Source: Orenia metallireducens
GTDB taxonomy: Bacteria > Bacillota > Halanaerobiia > Halobacteroidales > Halobacteroidaceae
Length of the DNA: 48,233 bases
Direction of reading: 5' to 3'
Assembly: GCF_003001995.1 (NCBI RefSeq)
Contig: NZ_PVNB01000027.1
Coordinates: 1 to 48,233, forward strand
Part shown: piece by piece, positions 33,226 through 44,311 of the stretch
How the letters are laid out: every line of letters starts with the position of its first letter
How positions within the stretch are numbered: position 1 is the first letter of the stretch
The notes under the pieces: model-generated
What the model was told of the DNA's origin: nothing
Database searches by the model: none
Seen by the model: the letters and a program-made list of their open reading frames with translations, nothing else
Program-made: the position numbers and the translations under genes

Positions 33226-33330
33226 CTCCTTTTATTTCCGCAAAAACTCCTTTTATCGACGCAATATCTCCCCTTACCAACGCAATTACTCCCTTTAATA
33301 TCGCAAAATCTCCCTTTATTTCTCTATAAA
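33226..33330. repeat. five 21-bp iterons, origin of RepB copy 1
   Basis: Units begin at 33226, 33247, 33268, 33289 and 33310, exactly 21 bp apart, sharing ctcc-ttta at the start and often cgcaa at the end. A diverged extra unit may sit near 33182. The array is followed by acaatagggtttgtcc, which recurs after the other iteron arrays. Position just upstream of repB marks it as the replication origin with initiator-binding sites. Confidence 0.88.
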
Positions 33331-33533
33331 CCCTTGCTACAATAGGGTTTGTCCAATCCTAAAGATTTATAAGATATTAAAGATATACAACAATAGCTTC
33401 CTCCAGCTAATCTTGAACATTAATTATTATATTTGCAATTAAAATTATTAGTCAGCTTTTTTACTCCTATTCTTTACTTTCATAAACCACTATCTATCCC
33501 AATTTTATCTGTAAACCCTTGTAAAATGGTTAC

Positions 33534-33566
33534 TGTGAAAATTCACACTTTTTGTGAAAATGTACA
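33534..33566 (+). promoter_or_regulatory. tandem operator candidates upstream of the PTS operon
   Basis: tgtgaaaattcaca (33534-33547) is a perfect inverted repeat with a 2-nt centre; tgtgaaaatgtaca (33553-33566) repeats it with changes, 19 bp further. RpiR-type regulators bind inverted repeats of this size, and an RpiR gene lies at the end of this operon, so these are candidate binding sites. They may instead belong to another regulator. Confidence 0.5.
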
Positions 33567-33637
33567 ATAGCAGTGATTAGGAACTAAGTAAGCTAGAGCT
33601 ATTGTAAATAATAATTTGATTTGCTAATATAAGACTA

Positions 33638-33653
33638 ACGAAAGTACTTTCGT
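33638..33653 (+). promoter_or_regulatory. 16-bp palindrome ahead of the PTS gene
   Basis: acgaaagtactttcgt is a perfect palindrome about 20 bp upstream of the RBS aaggagcg. Its arm composition recalls a catabolite-responsive element, though the centre is TA rather than CG, so a repressor operator close to the transcription start is as likely. Confidence 0.45.
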
Positions 33654-33680
33654 AAAACTTTGAAAATTAAATAAGGAGCG

Positions 33681-35282
33681 ATGATATATATGAAGGAAAA
33701 AATCCAACGCTTTGGAGCTGCCATGTTTGTACCAGTCTTGTTATTTGCTTTTGCAGGAATCACAGTTGGGCTAAGTATTCTCTTTATGAATCAAGATATC
33801 ATAGGTTCTATCGCCAATCCAAATGGAATCTGGTATAAGTTCTGGTTTATCGTTCAAGAAGGAGCTTGGACGGTATTTCGCCAGCTACCTCTCTTGTTTG
33901 TAGTAGGATTACCGATTGCATTATCTAAGAAAGCATCAGCTCGTGCCTGTTTGGAGGCTTTAGTAACCTATCTAACCTTCAATTACTTTGTCAGTGCAAT
34001 GCTAACACTTTGGGGACCAAGCTTTGGCGTAGACTTTAGTGCCAATGTTGGTGGAACAAGTGGTTTAACGATGATTGCAGGGATAAAAACCCTTGATACT
34101 GGAATGATTGGAGCCATCTTAATAGCAGGTATTGTCGTTTATCTCCATAATCAGTTCTTTGAAAAGCGGTTACCTGATTATTTGGGAATCTTTCAAGGCT
34201 CTTCCTTTGTTGTAATGATTGGATTTTTCGTGATGCTTCCTGTAGCCTTAGCAACCTGTTTTATTTGGCCAAAAGTCCAAGGGGCAATAGCATCTTTGCA
34301 AGTACTTTTAACTAGTTCAGGTGTTATTGGAGTCTGGTTATATACCTTTTTAGAGCGGATTTTGATTCCAACAGGCTTACATCACTTTGTCTATGGACCC
34401 TTTATTTTTGGACCAGCAGTAGTAGAAAATGGAATTGCTGCTTATTGGCCACAACATTTATCTGAGTTTGCCACTACTGCTCACTCCTTAAAAGAGATGT
34501 TCCCTGCTGGTGGATTTGCACTACATGGACACAGCAAAATTTTTGGTTGTTTAGGTATTGCTTTAGCTATGTATGTTACTGCCAGACCTGACAAGAAGAA
34601 GATTACTGCTGGGTTACTGATTCCAGCTACTTTAACAGCTATGGTAGCAGGAATTACAGAACCCCTTGAATTTACCTTTTTATTTATCGCACCAGCATTA
34701 TTTGCTCTCCATGCAGTGTTAGCAGCAACCTTAGCAGCTACAGAATTTGCTTTTGGAGTAGTAGGAAATTTTGGTGGTGGATTAATTGAATGGGCAGCCC
34801 AAAACTGGCTTCCATTATTTAAATACCATGCAGGTACTTATATAGCCCAAATTATCATCGGTTTTTCTTTTACAGCAATCTATTTCTTCGTCTTTCGTTA
34901 TGCGATTTTGAAGTTTAACTTTGCCACCCCTGGTCGTGAAGTAGAAGGTGAAGAGACCAAGCTCTATACCAAAGCAGATTATAAGAATAAAAAGGGAGCA
35001 ATAGTTCAAAGTAATAGCTCCTCACAAAATAATCAAGCAATGGCCTTTTTAGAAGCCTTAGGTGGAAGTGAGAATATAGTAGATGTAACCAACTGTGCAA
35101 CTCGCCTTCGTGTCTCTGTCAAAGATGGTGATAAATTATTAGCTGATAGTGTCTTTAAAGCAGCAGGGGCTCATGGAGTAGTTCGAAATGGGACGGCAAT
35201 TCAAGTAATCGTTGGATTATCTGTCCCACAGGTAAGAGATGATTTAGAAAATTTACTTAATGACCCAACTATAAGTGCTTAA
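33681..35282 (+). CDS. PTS alpha-glucoside-specific EIICB component
   Basis: 533 residues, RBS aaggagcgatg. Ten or so membrane segments form the EIIC channel (residues 1-420), with substrate loop motifs GLHHFVYGPFIFGPAVVENG and AGITEPLEFTFLFIAPALF. The EIIB domain is at the C-terminus, with the phosphorylated Cys in VDVTNCATRLRVSVKD (about residue 470). The whole matches the GlvC/AglA/MalX glucose-superfamily group that imports and phosphorylates maltose and other alpha-glucosides. No EIIA domain is attached; the stand-alone EIIA gene at 36941 supplies it. The two GH4 6-phospho-glucosidase genes downstream confirm the substrate class. Confidence 0.9.
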   Translation: MIYMKEKIQRFGAAMFVPVLLFAFAGITVGLSILFMNQDIIGSIANPNGIWYKFWFIVQEGAWTVFRQLPLLFVVGLPIALSKKASARACLEALVTYLTFNYFVSAMLTLWGPSFGVDFSANVGGTSGLTMIAGIKTLDTGMIGAILIAGIVVYLHNQFFEKRLPDYLGIFQGSSFVVMIGFFVMLPVALATCFIWPKVQGAIASLQVLLTSSGVIGVWLYTFLERILIPTGLHHFVYGPFIFGPAVVENGIAAYWPQHLSEFATTAHSLKEMFPAGGFALHGHSKIFGCLGIALAMYVTARPDKKKITAGLLIPATLTAMVAGITEPLEFTFLFIAPALFALHAVLAATLAATEFAFGVVGNFGGGLIEWAAQNWLPLFKYHAGTYIAQIIIGFSFTAIYFFVFRYAILKFNFATPGREVEGEETKLYTKADYKNKKGAIVQSNSSSQNNQAMAFLEALGGSENIVDVTNCATRLRVSVKDGDKLLADSVFKAAGAHGVVRNGTAIQVIVGLSVPQVRDDLENLLNDPTISA

Positions 35283-35296
35283 ATTAGGTTAAGTCA

Positions 35297-35395
35297 ATGA
35301 AATTATAAGTTTATAAGATTATAAGTTTATAAGTTAAGTAAGACCATAAGATTATAAGTTTATAAGTTTATAAAATTATAAGTTAATAACAAAAT
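35297..35395. repeat. short tandem repeats of ttataagt type
   Basis: Between the PTS gene and the first glucosidase gene, words of the form attataagtttataag recur about eight times in slightly varied order. The repeats are non-coding and could vary in length by slippage. No known function. Confidence 0.7.
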
Positions 35396-35431
35396 AAGAC
35401 TTTTTACTTAAGATATAATCTTTAAATAAAG

Positions 35432-35469
35432 CAACTTCCTTTTTATTGGTACCAATAAAAAGGAAGTTG
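35432..35469 (+). terminator. 38-bp perfect palindrome ahead of the glucosidase gene
   Basis: Positions 35432-35469 form a perfect self-complementary sequence centred on ggtacc, with runs of five T and five A in the arms. In RNA it would be a very stable hairpin about 30 bp before the RBS gggggag. It may act as an attenuator or as a processing/stability element between the transporter and the enzyme genes; there is no poly-U right after it. Confidence 0.6.
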
Positions 35470-35485
35470 TAAATAAGCAATATAA

Positions 35486-36832
<1,347 letters not shown>

Positions 36833-36940
36833 AGAACTATTAAGTTTGAGGCTAAGACTAAGTCACCTAAAATCAATTACTCCTAATGTCTAACTTAAAC
36901 TTAGTCTCAAACTCAAGCTAAATATAAGGAGGTAAGAAAG

Positions 36941-37432
36941 ATGTTTAAGAAGTTATTCAAATCTCAACCAAAGATTGTAGAGATATTCTCACCTTTAAAT
37001 GGAGATCTAATAGATCTGTCCGAGGTGCCTGACCCAGTATTTTCTCAAAAGATGGTAGGGGATGGATTTGCCGTAATACCTAATGATGGTAAATTAATCT
37101 CTCCAGTCAAAGGTAAAATCAAACAGGTGCTTCCTACTAAACATGCTATTGGCATTGAAACTGTGGATGGGCTAGAACTACTAATTCATGTCGGTCTAGA
37201 GACCGTTGAGCTAGAGGGAGAGGGCTTTGAGGTTTTAGTCAAAGTTGGTGACTCAGTGGAGGTAGGAGATCAGCTACTTAACTTTGATATCGACTTTATA
37301 GAAGATAATAATAAAGAGATTATTACCCCTATAGTAGTGACCAATTATCAAGAGAAGATTAAGAAATTTTGCAAAGTTGCTAACTCAGAGATTAATTGTA
37401 AAGAGTTAGTGTTAAAGTGTGAATTAGTATAG
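36941..37432 (+). CDS. PTS glucose-type EIIA component
   Basis: 163 residues, RBS aaggaggtaa. EIIA-Glc fold: IFSPLNGDLIDLSEVPDPVF, VKGKIKQVLPTKHAIGIET and the phosphorylated His in LLIHVGLETVEL (about residue 90). It passes phosphate from HPr to the EIIB domain of the PTS protein at 33681, which lacks its own EIIA. It is placed between the two GH4 genes in the same orientation, with about 110 bp gaps containing inverted repeats (actaag / cttagt arms) that may be weak hairpins. Confidence 0.9.
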   Translation: MFKKLFKSQPKIVEIFSPLNGDLIDLSEVPDPVFSQKMVGDGFAVIPNDGKLISPVKGKIKQVLPTKHAIGIETVDGLELLIHVGLETVELEGEGFEVLVKVGDSVEVGDQLLNFDIDFIEDNNKEIITPIVVTNYQEKIKKFCKVANSEINCKELVLKCELV

Positions 37433-37523
37433 CTATATAGTCTAAGATTAAATTTAAGCTTCAGTAAAAAAATTAGTTTAATATTCTACTTATACTTAGT
37501 CTCAATTTTATACTCAAACTTAA

Positions 37524-38870
<1,347 letters not shown>

Positions 38871-38880
38871 GTAATTCCTT

Positions 38881-38922
38881 AAACTATCAACAGCAGAGAA
38901 GCTTCTCTGCTGTTGATAGTTT
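38881..38922. terminator. 42-bp perfect palindrome, bidirectional terminator
   Basis: Positions 38881-38922 are fully self-complementary, centred on agaagcttct, and lie 10 bp after the stop of the second glucosidase gene. Tracts of A/T flank it. It closes the + strand operon and may also stop the minus-strand rpiR transcript (gene end 38995). Confidence 0.8.
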
Positions 38923-38994
38923 ATAAATTCCCTTTATTTTACTATAAACATTGAGATAATAGTATTTTTAAGTCTACAGCCTATATGCTTATAC

Positions 38995-39756
38995 TTAAAC
39001 TTTAGATCCTTGCTCTTCTTGATACTTAATATAATATCTAAATAAGGTCTCAATTAGGATAAAGAACATTGAAAAGGAGTAGTTCTCGCCATTTTTATAG
39101 TTCATTGGTGTGGTTGTTACATATAGGTTATGGGATACCATTCTAGATAGTTGATTATTACTGAGGTTTGTAATGGAAATAGAATTAATCCCTTTCATTG
39201 AAACTTCATTGATACAGCTTTGAAAAGAGGTCGTATTCCCAGATAAGGAGATAAAGATCACAACATCATCTTTAGTGATACTTGGGGTAATTACTTCAAA
39301 CTCAGTATACCCTTCAATCACATGAAAATACTTATGTGCTACTAAGAAGGTTCGTTTTAGCTCTCCAGCAACGGTTAGCTGGGCTGTCCCTGTTCCATAG
39401 ACAAAAACCCGCTCAGCATTATAAATTAATCTGCAAATATCTTCAAAATCCTTCTCTTTAGTCAATTTAATAGTTTCATTGATATCTTTATAAAGACTTT
39501 CAATATAATCTTTTTCTTCTTGATTAACCTGATCCTCTTCCCATTTTAGATGAAATTTAAACTCACTATAGCCCTTAAATCCTAACTTTTTTGCTAAGCG
39601 AAAGATAGTTGTTCTAGAGATATTACATTTTTTAGCAAGTTCATTGATTCCTAGATTACAACACTCCTTTTTATGATTTAAGATATATTTTAGAATGTAT
39701 AGATCATTCTCACTTAACCTATTATAATTATCATTAATAATTTCCTGTAATCTCAT
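38995..39756 (-). CDS. RpiR-family transcription regulator
   Basis: 253 residues, RBS gggaggaag. N-terminal RpiR HTH (residues 1-75: LSENDLYILKYILNHKKECC, INELAKKCNISRTTIFRLAK, LGFKGYSEFKFHLK). C-terminal SIS domain (AERVFVYGTGTAQLTVAGEL, KDDVVIFISLSGNTTSF), which binds phospho-sugars. It is convergent with the alpha-glucoside operon. RpiR regulators such as GlvR control such operons in response to the phosphorylated substrate, so it likely controls the operators at 33534-33566. No gene follows it on its strand except repB copy 2 upstream. Confidence 0.88.
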   Translation of the reverse strand: MRLQEIINDNYNRLSENDLYILKYILNHKKECCNLGINELAKKCNISRTTIFRLAKKLGFKGYSEFKFHLKWEEDQVNQEEKDYIESLYKDINETIKLTKEKDFEDICRLIYNAERVFVYGTGTAQLTVAGELKRTFLVAHKYFHVIEGYTEFEVITPSITKDDVVIFISLSGNTTSFQSCINEVSMKGINSISITNLSNNQLSRMVSHNLYVTTTPMNYKNGENYSFSMFFILIETLFRYYIKYQEEQGSKV

Positions 39757-39817
39757 AATTGCTTCCTCCCTTGTTATTACTTAATCTAAATTAACTGAAC
39801 CTTTGCAGATCGATTAT

Positions 39818-41017
39818 TTACATGATCAATTCAGACAATTCCTTTAAATCTTTTTCTATCTCCTCCTCAATCGCTCTTAACACAAACTCCTCTTTCGATA
39901 CCTTCTCCTTAAGCATCTTCGGCAAGCTCTCATAGTCTTTGGCATAACTTGCTATCTCTTTTTCAGATAACTGCTCATACTTCTCCTTAGCCTTTTGATG
40001 AGCTTTTTGTTTGATCTTTTTCTCTAACTCTTTCTTTTTCTGCTCTTTTTGCTCCTGTTGTCTTGCCAACTCTTCTTTACGTTCCTGCTTTTCTAGCTTA
40101 ACACTAGAGTAATGTCCACCTGCACAGGACTCCTTTAAAAAGCCCATAAAATTATCTGCTTGAGTCTTTTTAGCATACTCGATATCAGCTTTCAAATATT
40201 TCAAGCTATGCTCTTTTAAGAGCTGAGCTAACTCTCTTTTATTAGCTTCTATTTGTTCTAAGCTAGGCAGTAGCTGGAATAGTTCTAAAACTTGTGGGGA
40301 ATATGACTGCTCTTTAACTTTAATTTCAATACCTATCTCTTCTTGCTTCTTCTCAATTTTAAAGTCAATAAAAGCAATTCTTCGCCCTCTCTTCTCAGTA
40401 GAGTAGGATAATTTGATATCAGTCTTTTCACTTATCTCTTCACAAGCCATATCTAAAACTCTCTTTCTAAAATTATAGAATCGCTTATATTCACTTTCAG
40501 TATTAGTTAACTTCCTAACCTCTTCAATACTCATCTTTGGTATCTTATATTTTTGATATCTAATAGCTAATTCATAGAAAATTATTGAATATTGGCTATC
40601 CAAAGATTTTATCATCATCAAATTCAAAGGGGTAAAGAACTGTTGCTCCTTTAATGCATTAATAATAAAATGGTTCAATTCATAATAGTAAAAATCATCC
40701 TTTCTCTCAATATAACTTAATAAGGTAAATGCTTTCCAGTTATCCGGATTTTCCTTATCAACTATCTTAACAGTAGTCTTCATTAACCCTTCTAACTCTT
40801 GATATATATACTCAGTATTCTTATTTTTGAGGTTAGCTCTTTTATGTAATTCATTATAAGGAATCTTGAATATGTTTTCTTTATAATCTTCAAACTTTAA
40901 TTTCCTTTGTGCATACTTTAAAAAACTATTATATGCTTTTCTTTGAGTGGTAGTGACCTTCTGTTCAGGAATAATACTTATTAATTGATTGGGCTTATTC
41001 AACATCTCCTTCTTCAT
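39818..41017 (-). CDS. repB: RepB-family replication initiator, copy 2
   Basis: 399 residues, RBS taggaggagt. N-terminal Rep_3 region: MKKEMLNKPNQLISIIPEQK, FKIPYNELHKRANLKNKNTE, LEGLMKTTVKIVDKENPDNW; second winged helix: LDSQYSIIFYELAIRYQ, IPKMSIEEVRKLTNTESEYK, KRGRRIAFIDF. C-terminal 150 residues closely follow copy 1 (YSPQVLELFQLLPSLEQI, DNFMGFLKESCAGGHYSS, coiled coil, IASYAKDYESLPKML). The middle differs more, so it is a relative but distinct initiator. A five-unit 21-bp iteron array with a different word lies upstream, so this is an independent replicon that could be compatible with copy 1. Confidence 0.9.
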   Translation of the reverse strand: MKKEMLNKPNQLISIIPEQKVTTTQRKAYNSFLKYAQRKLKFEDYKENIFKIPYNELHKRANLKNKNTEYIYQELEGLMKTTVKIVDKENPDNWKAFTLLSYIERKDDFYYYELNHFIINALKEQQFFTPLNLMMIKSLDSQYSIIFYELAIRYQKYKIPKMSIEEVRKLTNTESEYKRFYNFRKRVLDMACEEISEKTDIKLSYSTEKRGRRIAFIDFKIEKKQEEIGIEIKVKEQSYSPQVLELFQLLPSLEQIEANKRELAQLLKEHSLKYLKADIEYAKKTQADNFMGFLKESCAGGHYSSVKLEKQERKEELARQQEQKEQKKKELEKKIKQKAHQKAKEKYEQLSEKEIASYAKDYESLPKMLKEKVSKEEFVLRAIEEEIEKDLKELSELIM

Positions 41018-41086
41018 CTATACTCCTCCTATTCTTTACCTCTTCTAAATCATATCACAATACAACTACACACACAACAATACTAA

Positions 41087-41191
41087 GTAGTCATATCTCC
41101 TTAATTTGTAGTTATATCCCCTTAATCTGTAGTCATAATTCCTTAATATGTAGCTATATCTCCTTAATTTGTAGTCATATTTTCCTGCAAA
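41087..41191. repeat. five 21-bp iterons, origin of RepB copy 2
   Basis: Units start at 41087, 41108, 41129, 41150 and 41171 with word gtagtcatatctccttaat and variants. The period is exactly 21 bp as in the other arrays, but the sequence differs, so initiator specificity should differ. Downstream is acaatagggcttgtcc, again the same motif that follows the other arrays. Confidence 0.88.
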
Positions 41192-41322
41192 TCTTTGCTA
41201 CAATAGGGCTTGTCCAACCCTAAAGATTTATAAGATTTAAAAGATATACAACAACTATAGACTCTATCAGAAAGGAAGGATATTTATCTGTTATCCTTAT
41301 TTAATTGACCTTTAAATTATTA

Positions 41323-41352
41323 TTGAATAATATGTAATACAAATGTTATAAT
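41323..41352 (+). promoter_or_regulatory. promoter of the AbrB/Doc pair
   Basis: -35 ttgaat at 41323-41328 and a perfect -10 tataat at 41347-41352 with an 18-bp spacer, 19 bp before the antitoxin ATG. No operator palindrome is obvious, though antitoxins of this kind usually bind their own promoter. Confidence 0.6.
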
Positions 41353-41370
41353 ATTAGTGAGGTGATAACT

Positions 41371-41595
41371 ATGCAAACTATAAAAATTCGTAAAGTTGGA
41401 AACAGTTATGGCTTTACTATTCCTAAAGAACTCATGGAAAAATATCATTTAAAAGAAGGAGAAGAACTTCATCTTATTGAAGAAAATGATGGTTTTACCT
41501 TAACTCCTTATGACCCTGAATTTGAAGAATGGACTAAATCTTTTGAAAAAACCAATCAAAAATTTAAAAATACTTTGAAAGAATTATCTAAATGA
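41371..41595 (+). CDS. AbrB/MazE-fold antitoxin
   Basis: 74 residues from ATG 41371 (RBS gaggtg; a GTG at 41362 overlaps it). SpoVT-AbrB swapped-hairpin fold: IKIRKVGNSYGFTIPKELME, LKEGEELHLIEENDGFTLTP, followed by an acidic/helical tail (EFEEWTKSFEKTNQKFKNT) that probably wraps the toxin. It neutralises the Doc-like toxin encoded by the next gene, which it overlaps by 4 bp, and should repress its own operon. Confidence 0.85.
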   Translation: MQTIKIRKVGNSYGFTIPKELMEKYHLKEGEELHLIEENDGFTLTPYDPEFEEWTKSFEKTNQKFKNTLKELSK

Positions 41596-41984
41596 AAGAT
41601 ATAAATTTTATTCCTAAAAAAGCTATACTCTATTTCCATGAGCAACTTATCCAAATCTATGGTGGTAGCACAGGTATAAGGGATGAAAAACTTTTAGATT
41701 CTGCTATAGAGCAACCTAAGAGCACTTTTGAAGGGAACTATCTGCATGATAATATATTCAAAATGGCATCAGCCTATGGATTTCACTTATGCAAAAATCA
41801 TCCATTTTTAGATGGTAATAAACGAATTGCTCTTGTTGCTATGGATACCTTCCTTCAAAATAATGGCTATGAAATAACTGCATCTGAGAAAGAAACTTAT
41901 AAAATAATGATAAAATTATCCTCTGAAGGTCTTTCAAAAGATGAATTAACAAATTGGTTAAAACAAAATACTACTTCTATCTAG
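41592..41984 (+). CDS. doc: Doc/Fic-type toxin
   Basis: 130 residues. Doc signature at about residues 64-81: HLCKNHPFLDGNKRIALVAM, matching the Fic-type core (HPFxDGNKR). Doc phosphorylates EF-Tu and halts translation; in this family a small antitoxin is encoded upstream. The ATGA overlap with the AbrB-type antitoxin gene ensures coupled synthesis. The pair here is Doc with an AbrB-like antitoxin rather than Phd; such combinations exist. It would act as an addiction module for the plasmid. A hairpin terminator follows. Confidence 0.9.
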   Translation: MKDINFIPKKAILYFHEQLIQIYGGSTGIRDEKLLDSAIEQPKSTFEGNYLHDNIFKMASAYGFHLCKNHPFLDGNKRIALVAMDTFLQNNGYEITASEKETYKIMIKLSSEGLSKDELTNWLKQNTTSI

Positions 41985-42025
41985 ACCTCTTGGTAAAAAA
42001 TTAAATTACCAAGAGGTTTCTCTTT
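41985..42025 (+). terminator. terminator of the toxin-antitoxin operon
   Basis: A 12-bp perfect stem (acctcttggtaa / ttaccaagaggt) with a 9-nt AT loop, followed by ttctctttt, directly after the doc stop codon. Confidence 0.85.
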
Positions 42026-42543
42026 TGGAACAAAACTATAAAACCTTCCGGTAACAAAATGTCTTATAATGTTCCTGGGGTTCATAACATTCACGCTACC
42101 CCTCTCAATCTACATTCCAACCGCTGAATTTCATAAGTTACTCATCAGTTCACTTGTATCCAACAAGCTGAATGTCGCTAACTCCATGTTCGTATAATAG
42201 GGTACATAATCAGTTCAATCTGGTATGTACCCTTATTTATTATTATAATAAGAGTCAAATTAAAGCCAGGATGAAGAACGTACCTCATGTTGGGACTTTG
42301 ATCCCGTCGCATAAACTGTTCAATTACTAGTCAACACGTATACCCCAATTGAGCTGGTTGATTCTTTGAACTCATATCACAACTAAAAAAGCTCAGCCCC
42401 AACCTAAAACTAAGTCGGAACTGAGTTTTCCTATCACTTATTTGCCTCCCCTTATCATTAGCCGATAAAATATAATTGAGAATGTAGGATGGAGAACTGA
42501 TAATTTAAAAACTTTAATAGCTTTTTACCTTAATTCTCAATTT
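42026..42543. other. gene-free stretch of different composition, possible mobile-element remnant
   Basis: About 520 bp with no supportable gene. Its composition (about 40% G+C between 42060 and 42420) is clearly above the ~30% of neighbouring intergenic DNA. It contains the hairpin gggtacata / tatgtaccc (42199-42231) and a longer imperfect one near 42390-42430 (ctcag / ctgag). Minus-strand reading shows no conserved protein piece that I recognise. A decayed IS end or a non-coding RNA is possible. Past 42440 normal AT-rich DNA resumes before repB copy 3. Confidence 0.4.
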
Positions 42544-43749
42544 TCAACTCTCAATTATCAATTCCCTTAACTCTTCCTTAAACTTATCTTCTAAAGCCCC
42601 AATTATAAAATCTTTCTTATTAGGTCTGAACTTCTCTGGCACCACTTCAGTCATCTTTTCATATTCCTGATTATACTTCTTTAGCTCTTTCTCTGCTAAC
42701 AGTACATACCTCTCTACAGCCATCTCTCTAGCCTTCTTCTCTATTCTTTCCTCCAGCTCTCTTCTCTTTCTCTCAGCCTCTTCCCTCTTCCTAGCCAACT
42801 CTTCTTCCTTGGCTTTCTTCTCCATCTCAGCAGTAGAGTAATGTCCCCCTTGACAGGAAGCCTTTAAAAAACCCATAAAATTATCAGGCTGAGCCTTTTT
42901 AGCATAGTCAATATCAGCCTTTAAATATCTAAAACTATGTTCAGTTAATAAACCTTCTAGCTCCTTTTTATGAGCCTCTAGCTGTTCCTGCTGGGGCAAG
43001 AGCCTAAATAATTCTATAACTTCTGGAGAGTATTCTTGTTTTTCAATATTCTCTTTAAATCTTAATTCTTTCGGTAGATTTTTCTTCTTCTTAATAATAA
43101 ACTTAATTGCAGTTACCTTTCTACCTGTCTTCATCTCTTCAAAATCAATCTCTAAATCACTCTTTTCATTGATTTCCTCTTGAGCTTGAAATAGTATTCT
43201 TTTTTTAAAATCATAGTATCTACTGTATTTATCCTCTATCCCTAAAATCTCTTTTAACTTCTTAATTTCAAACCTTCTACTTTTAATTCTCTCATACTGT
43301 TTTAATAGCTCATAAATTCTTATAGAATAAATGCTTTCAAATTTTATAACATTCTTGAGATAATATTTAGTAAAGTTATTTTTTAATTGTAGGAAATAAG
43401 ACTTCAACTTACTTGAGAACTGTAACTCAACAGTACCTTCATCTTCTAGATACTCTGCATACTCTAAAAAAGCTACCTGTAGAAATTTATTTCCTTTTCT
43501 TATTTCAATAACTCTATTGATTAATTTTTTTGTTACCTCTTTTATCTCTGAATAATACCACTCTTTATTAATACCTAAAATTTCTGCTAACTCTATTACA
43601 GAGAAAACCTGCTTATTAAAATTTTCATCATCTTTATTGATTCTACTTGCAAGTATCAAAATCAACTTCTGTTCCTGCAATGATAACTTATATTTCGCTT
43701 CTATAAGCTTATTATGTTTTACAATCAGATTATTTTGTTTATTTTTCAT
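42544..43749 (-). CDS. repB: RepB-family replication initiator, copy 3
   Basis: 401 residues; the ATG is preceded by tgtgagct, a weak RBS. N-terminus differs from copies 1 and 2: KHNKLIEAKYKLSLQEQKLI, LILASRINKDDENFNKQVF, VIELAEILGINKEWYYSEIK; second half IYELLKQYERIKSRRFEIKK, LGIEDKYSRYYDFKKRIL, KTGRKVTAIKFIIKKKK. This is a Rep_3/RepE-like subgroup. The C-terminal ~150 residues nonetheless carry the same DYAKKAQPDNFMGFLKAS and FRPNKKDFIIGALEDKFKEE blocks as the relic at 4051 and related to copies 1 and 2. Six iterons stand upstream. It is thus a third replicon, and the likely source of the relic. Confidence 0.9.
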   Translation of the reverse strand: MKNKQNNLIVKHNKLIEAKYKLSLQEQKLILILASRINKDDENFNKQVFSVIELAEILGINKEWYYSEIKEVTKKLINRVIEIRKGNKFLQVAFLEYAEYLEDEGTVELQFSSKLKSYFLQLKNNFTKYYLKNVIKFESIYSIRIYELLKQYERIKSRRFEIKKLKEILGIEDKYSRYYDFKKRILFQAQEEINEKSDLEIDFEEMKTGRKVTAIKFIIKKKKNLPKELRFKENIEKQEYSPEVIELFRLLPQQEQLEAHKKELEGLLTEHSFRYLKADIDYAKKAQPDNFMGFLKASCQGGHYSTAEMEKKAKEEELARKREEAERKRRELEERIEKKAREMAVERYVLLAEKELKKYNQEYEKMTEVVPEKFRPNKKDFIIGALEDKFKEELRELIIES

Positions 43750-43816
43750 AGCTCACACCCTATTTTATAATATATATCTATATTATACACAAACAAAAAC
43801 GACAAGTAAAGAAAGT

Positions 43817-43936
43817 GTCGTTTTTAACAAGGTAAACGTCGCTTTAAACAAGATATCTGTCGTTTTAGACAAGGGAAAAGTCATTTTTAACAAGACATTT
43901 GTCGCATTAAACAAGGTAAACGTCGTTTTTAAATTT
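43817..43936. repeat. six 21-bp iterons, origin of RepB copy 3
   Basis: Units start at 43817, 43838, 43859, 43880, 43901 and 43922 with the word gtcgtttttaacaaggtaaac and close variants, period 21 bp. They lie immediately upstream of repB copy 3 and are followed by aagggtttgtcc (43954 region), the shared post-iteron motif. Confidence 0.88.
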
Positions 43937-43969
43937 AAAAAATCCCATAACCACAAGGGTTTGTCCATA

Positions 43970-44311
43970 GCGGAAAACTCTTTAAAACTTATTAAAACTA
44001 TTAAAACAACTACAAAAGTATTTTTCTAGTTAAACAACTATTTTCAGAGTATCCTTCTCAAATATTTTACTTAACTAAATTTATTATGTTATTGTTAATA
44101 ATCTCAAAAAAATTCTAGCTCTACCATTTCTTATTCTACTTCGCACCCACCCTAGATATTCTCTGCCTTCTGAGTAAGATTAGTGTCCCATAAAGTTAAA
44201 TTAGGAAGTGCTTAGTCTAAGCGAGTTATAATAGTTTTTCTAACAGATAATTATTATCCATATATATGATAATATGTTAAAATAAAATTAATGAAGAAGG
44301 GGAGGATTTTT
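43970..44311 (+). other. gene-free stretch with duplicated leader
   Basis: About 340 bp. The left part is AT-rich with taaaactattaaaac repeats (43980-44020). From about 44142 to 44311 it matches the leader at 1156-1324 and carries the promoter and RBS (aaggggagg) of the small membrane protein gene that follows. Confidence 0.55.

Noticed and set aside
33226-33330. Regularly spaced repeats resembling a CRISPR array (also 41087-41191 and 43817-43936)
   Set aside because: The units are directly adjacent 21-bp repeats without unique spacers, lie just upstream of repB genes and no cas gene is present; they are iterons.
35432-35469. Palindrome as the terminal repeat of an insertion sequence
   Set aside because: No second copy or target-site duplication flanks a transposase gene; it lies inside an operon.
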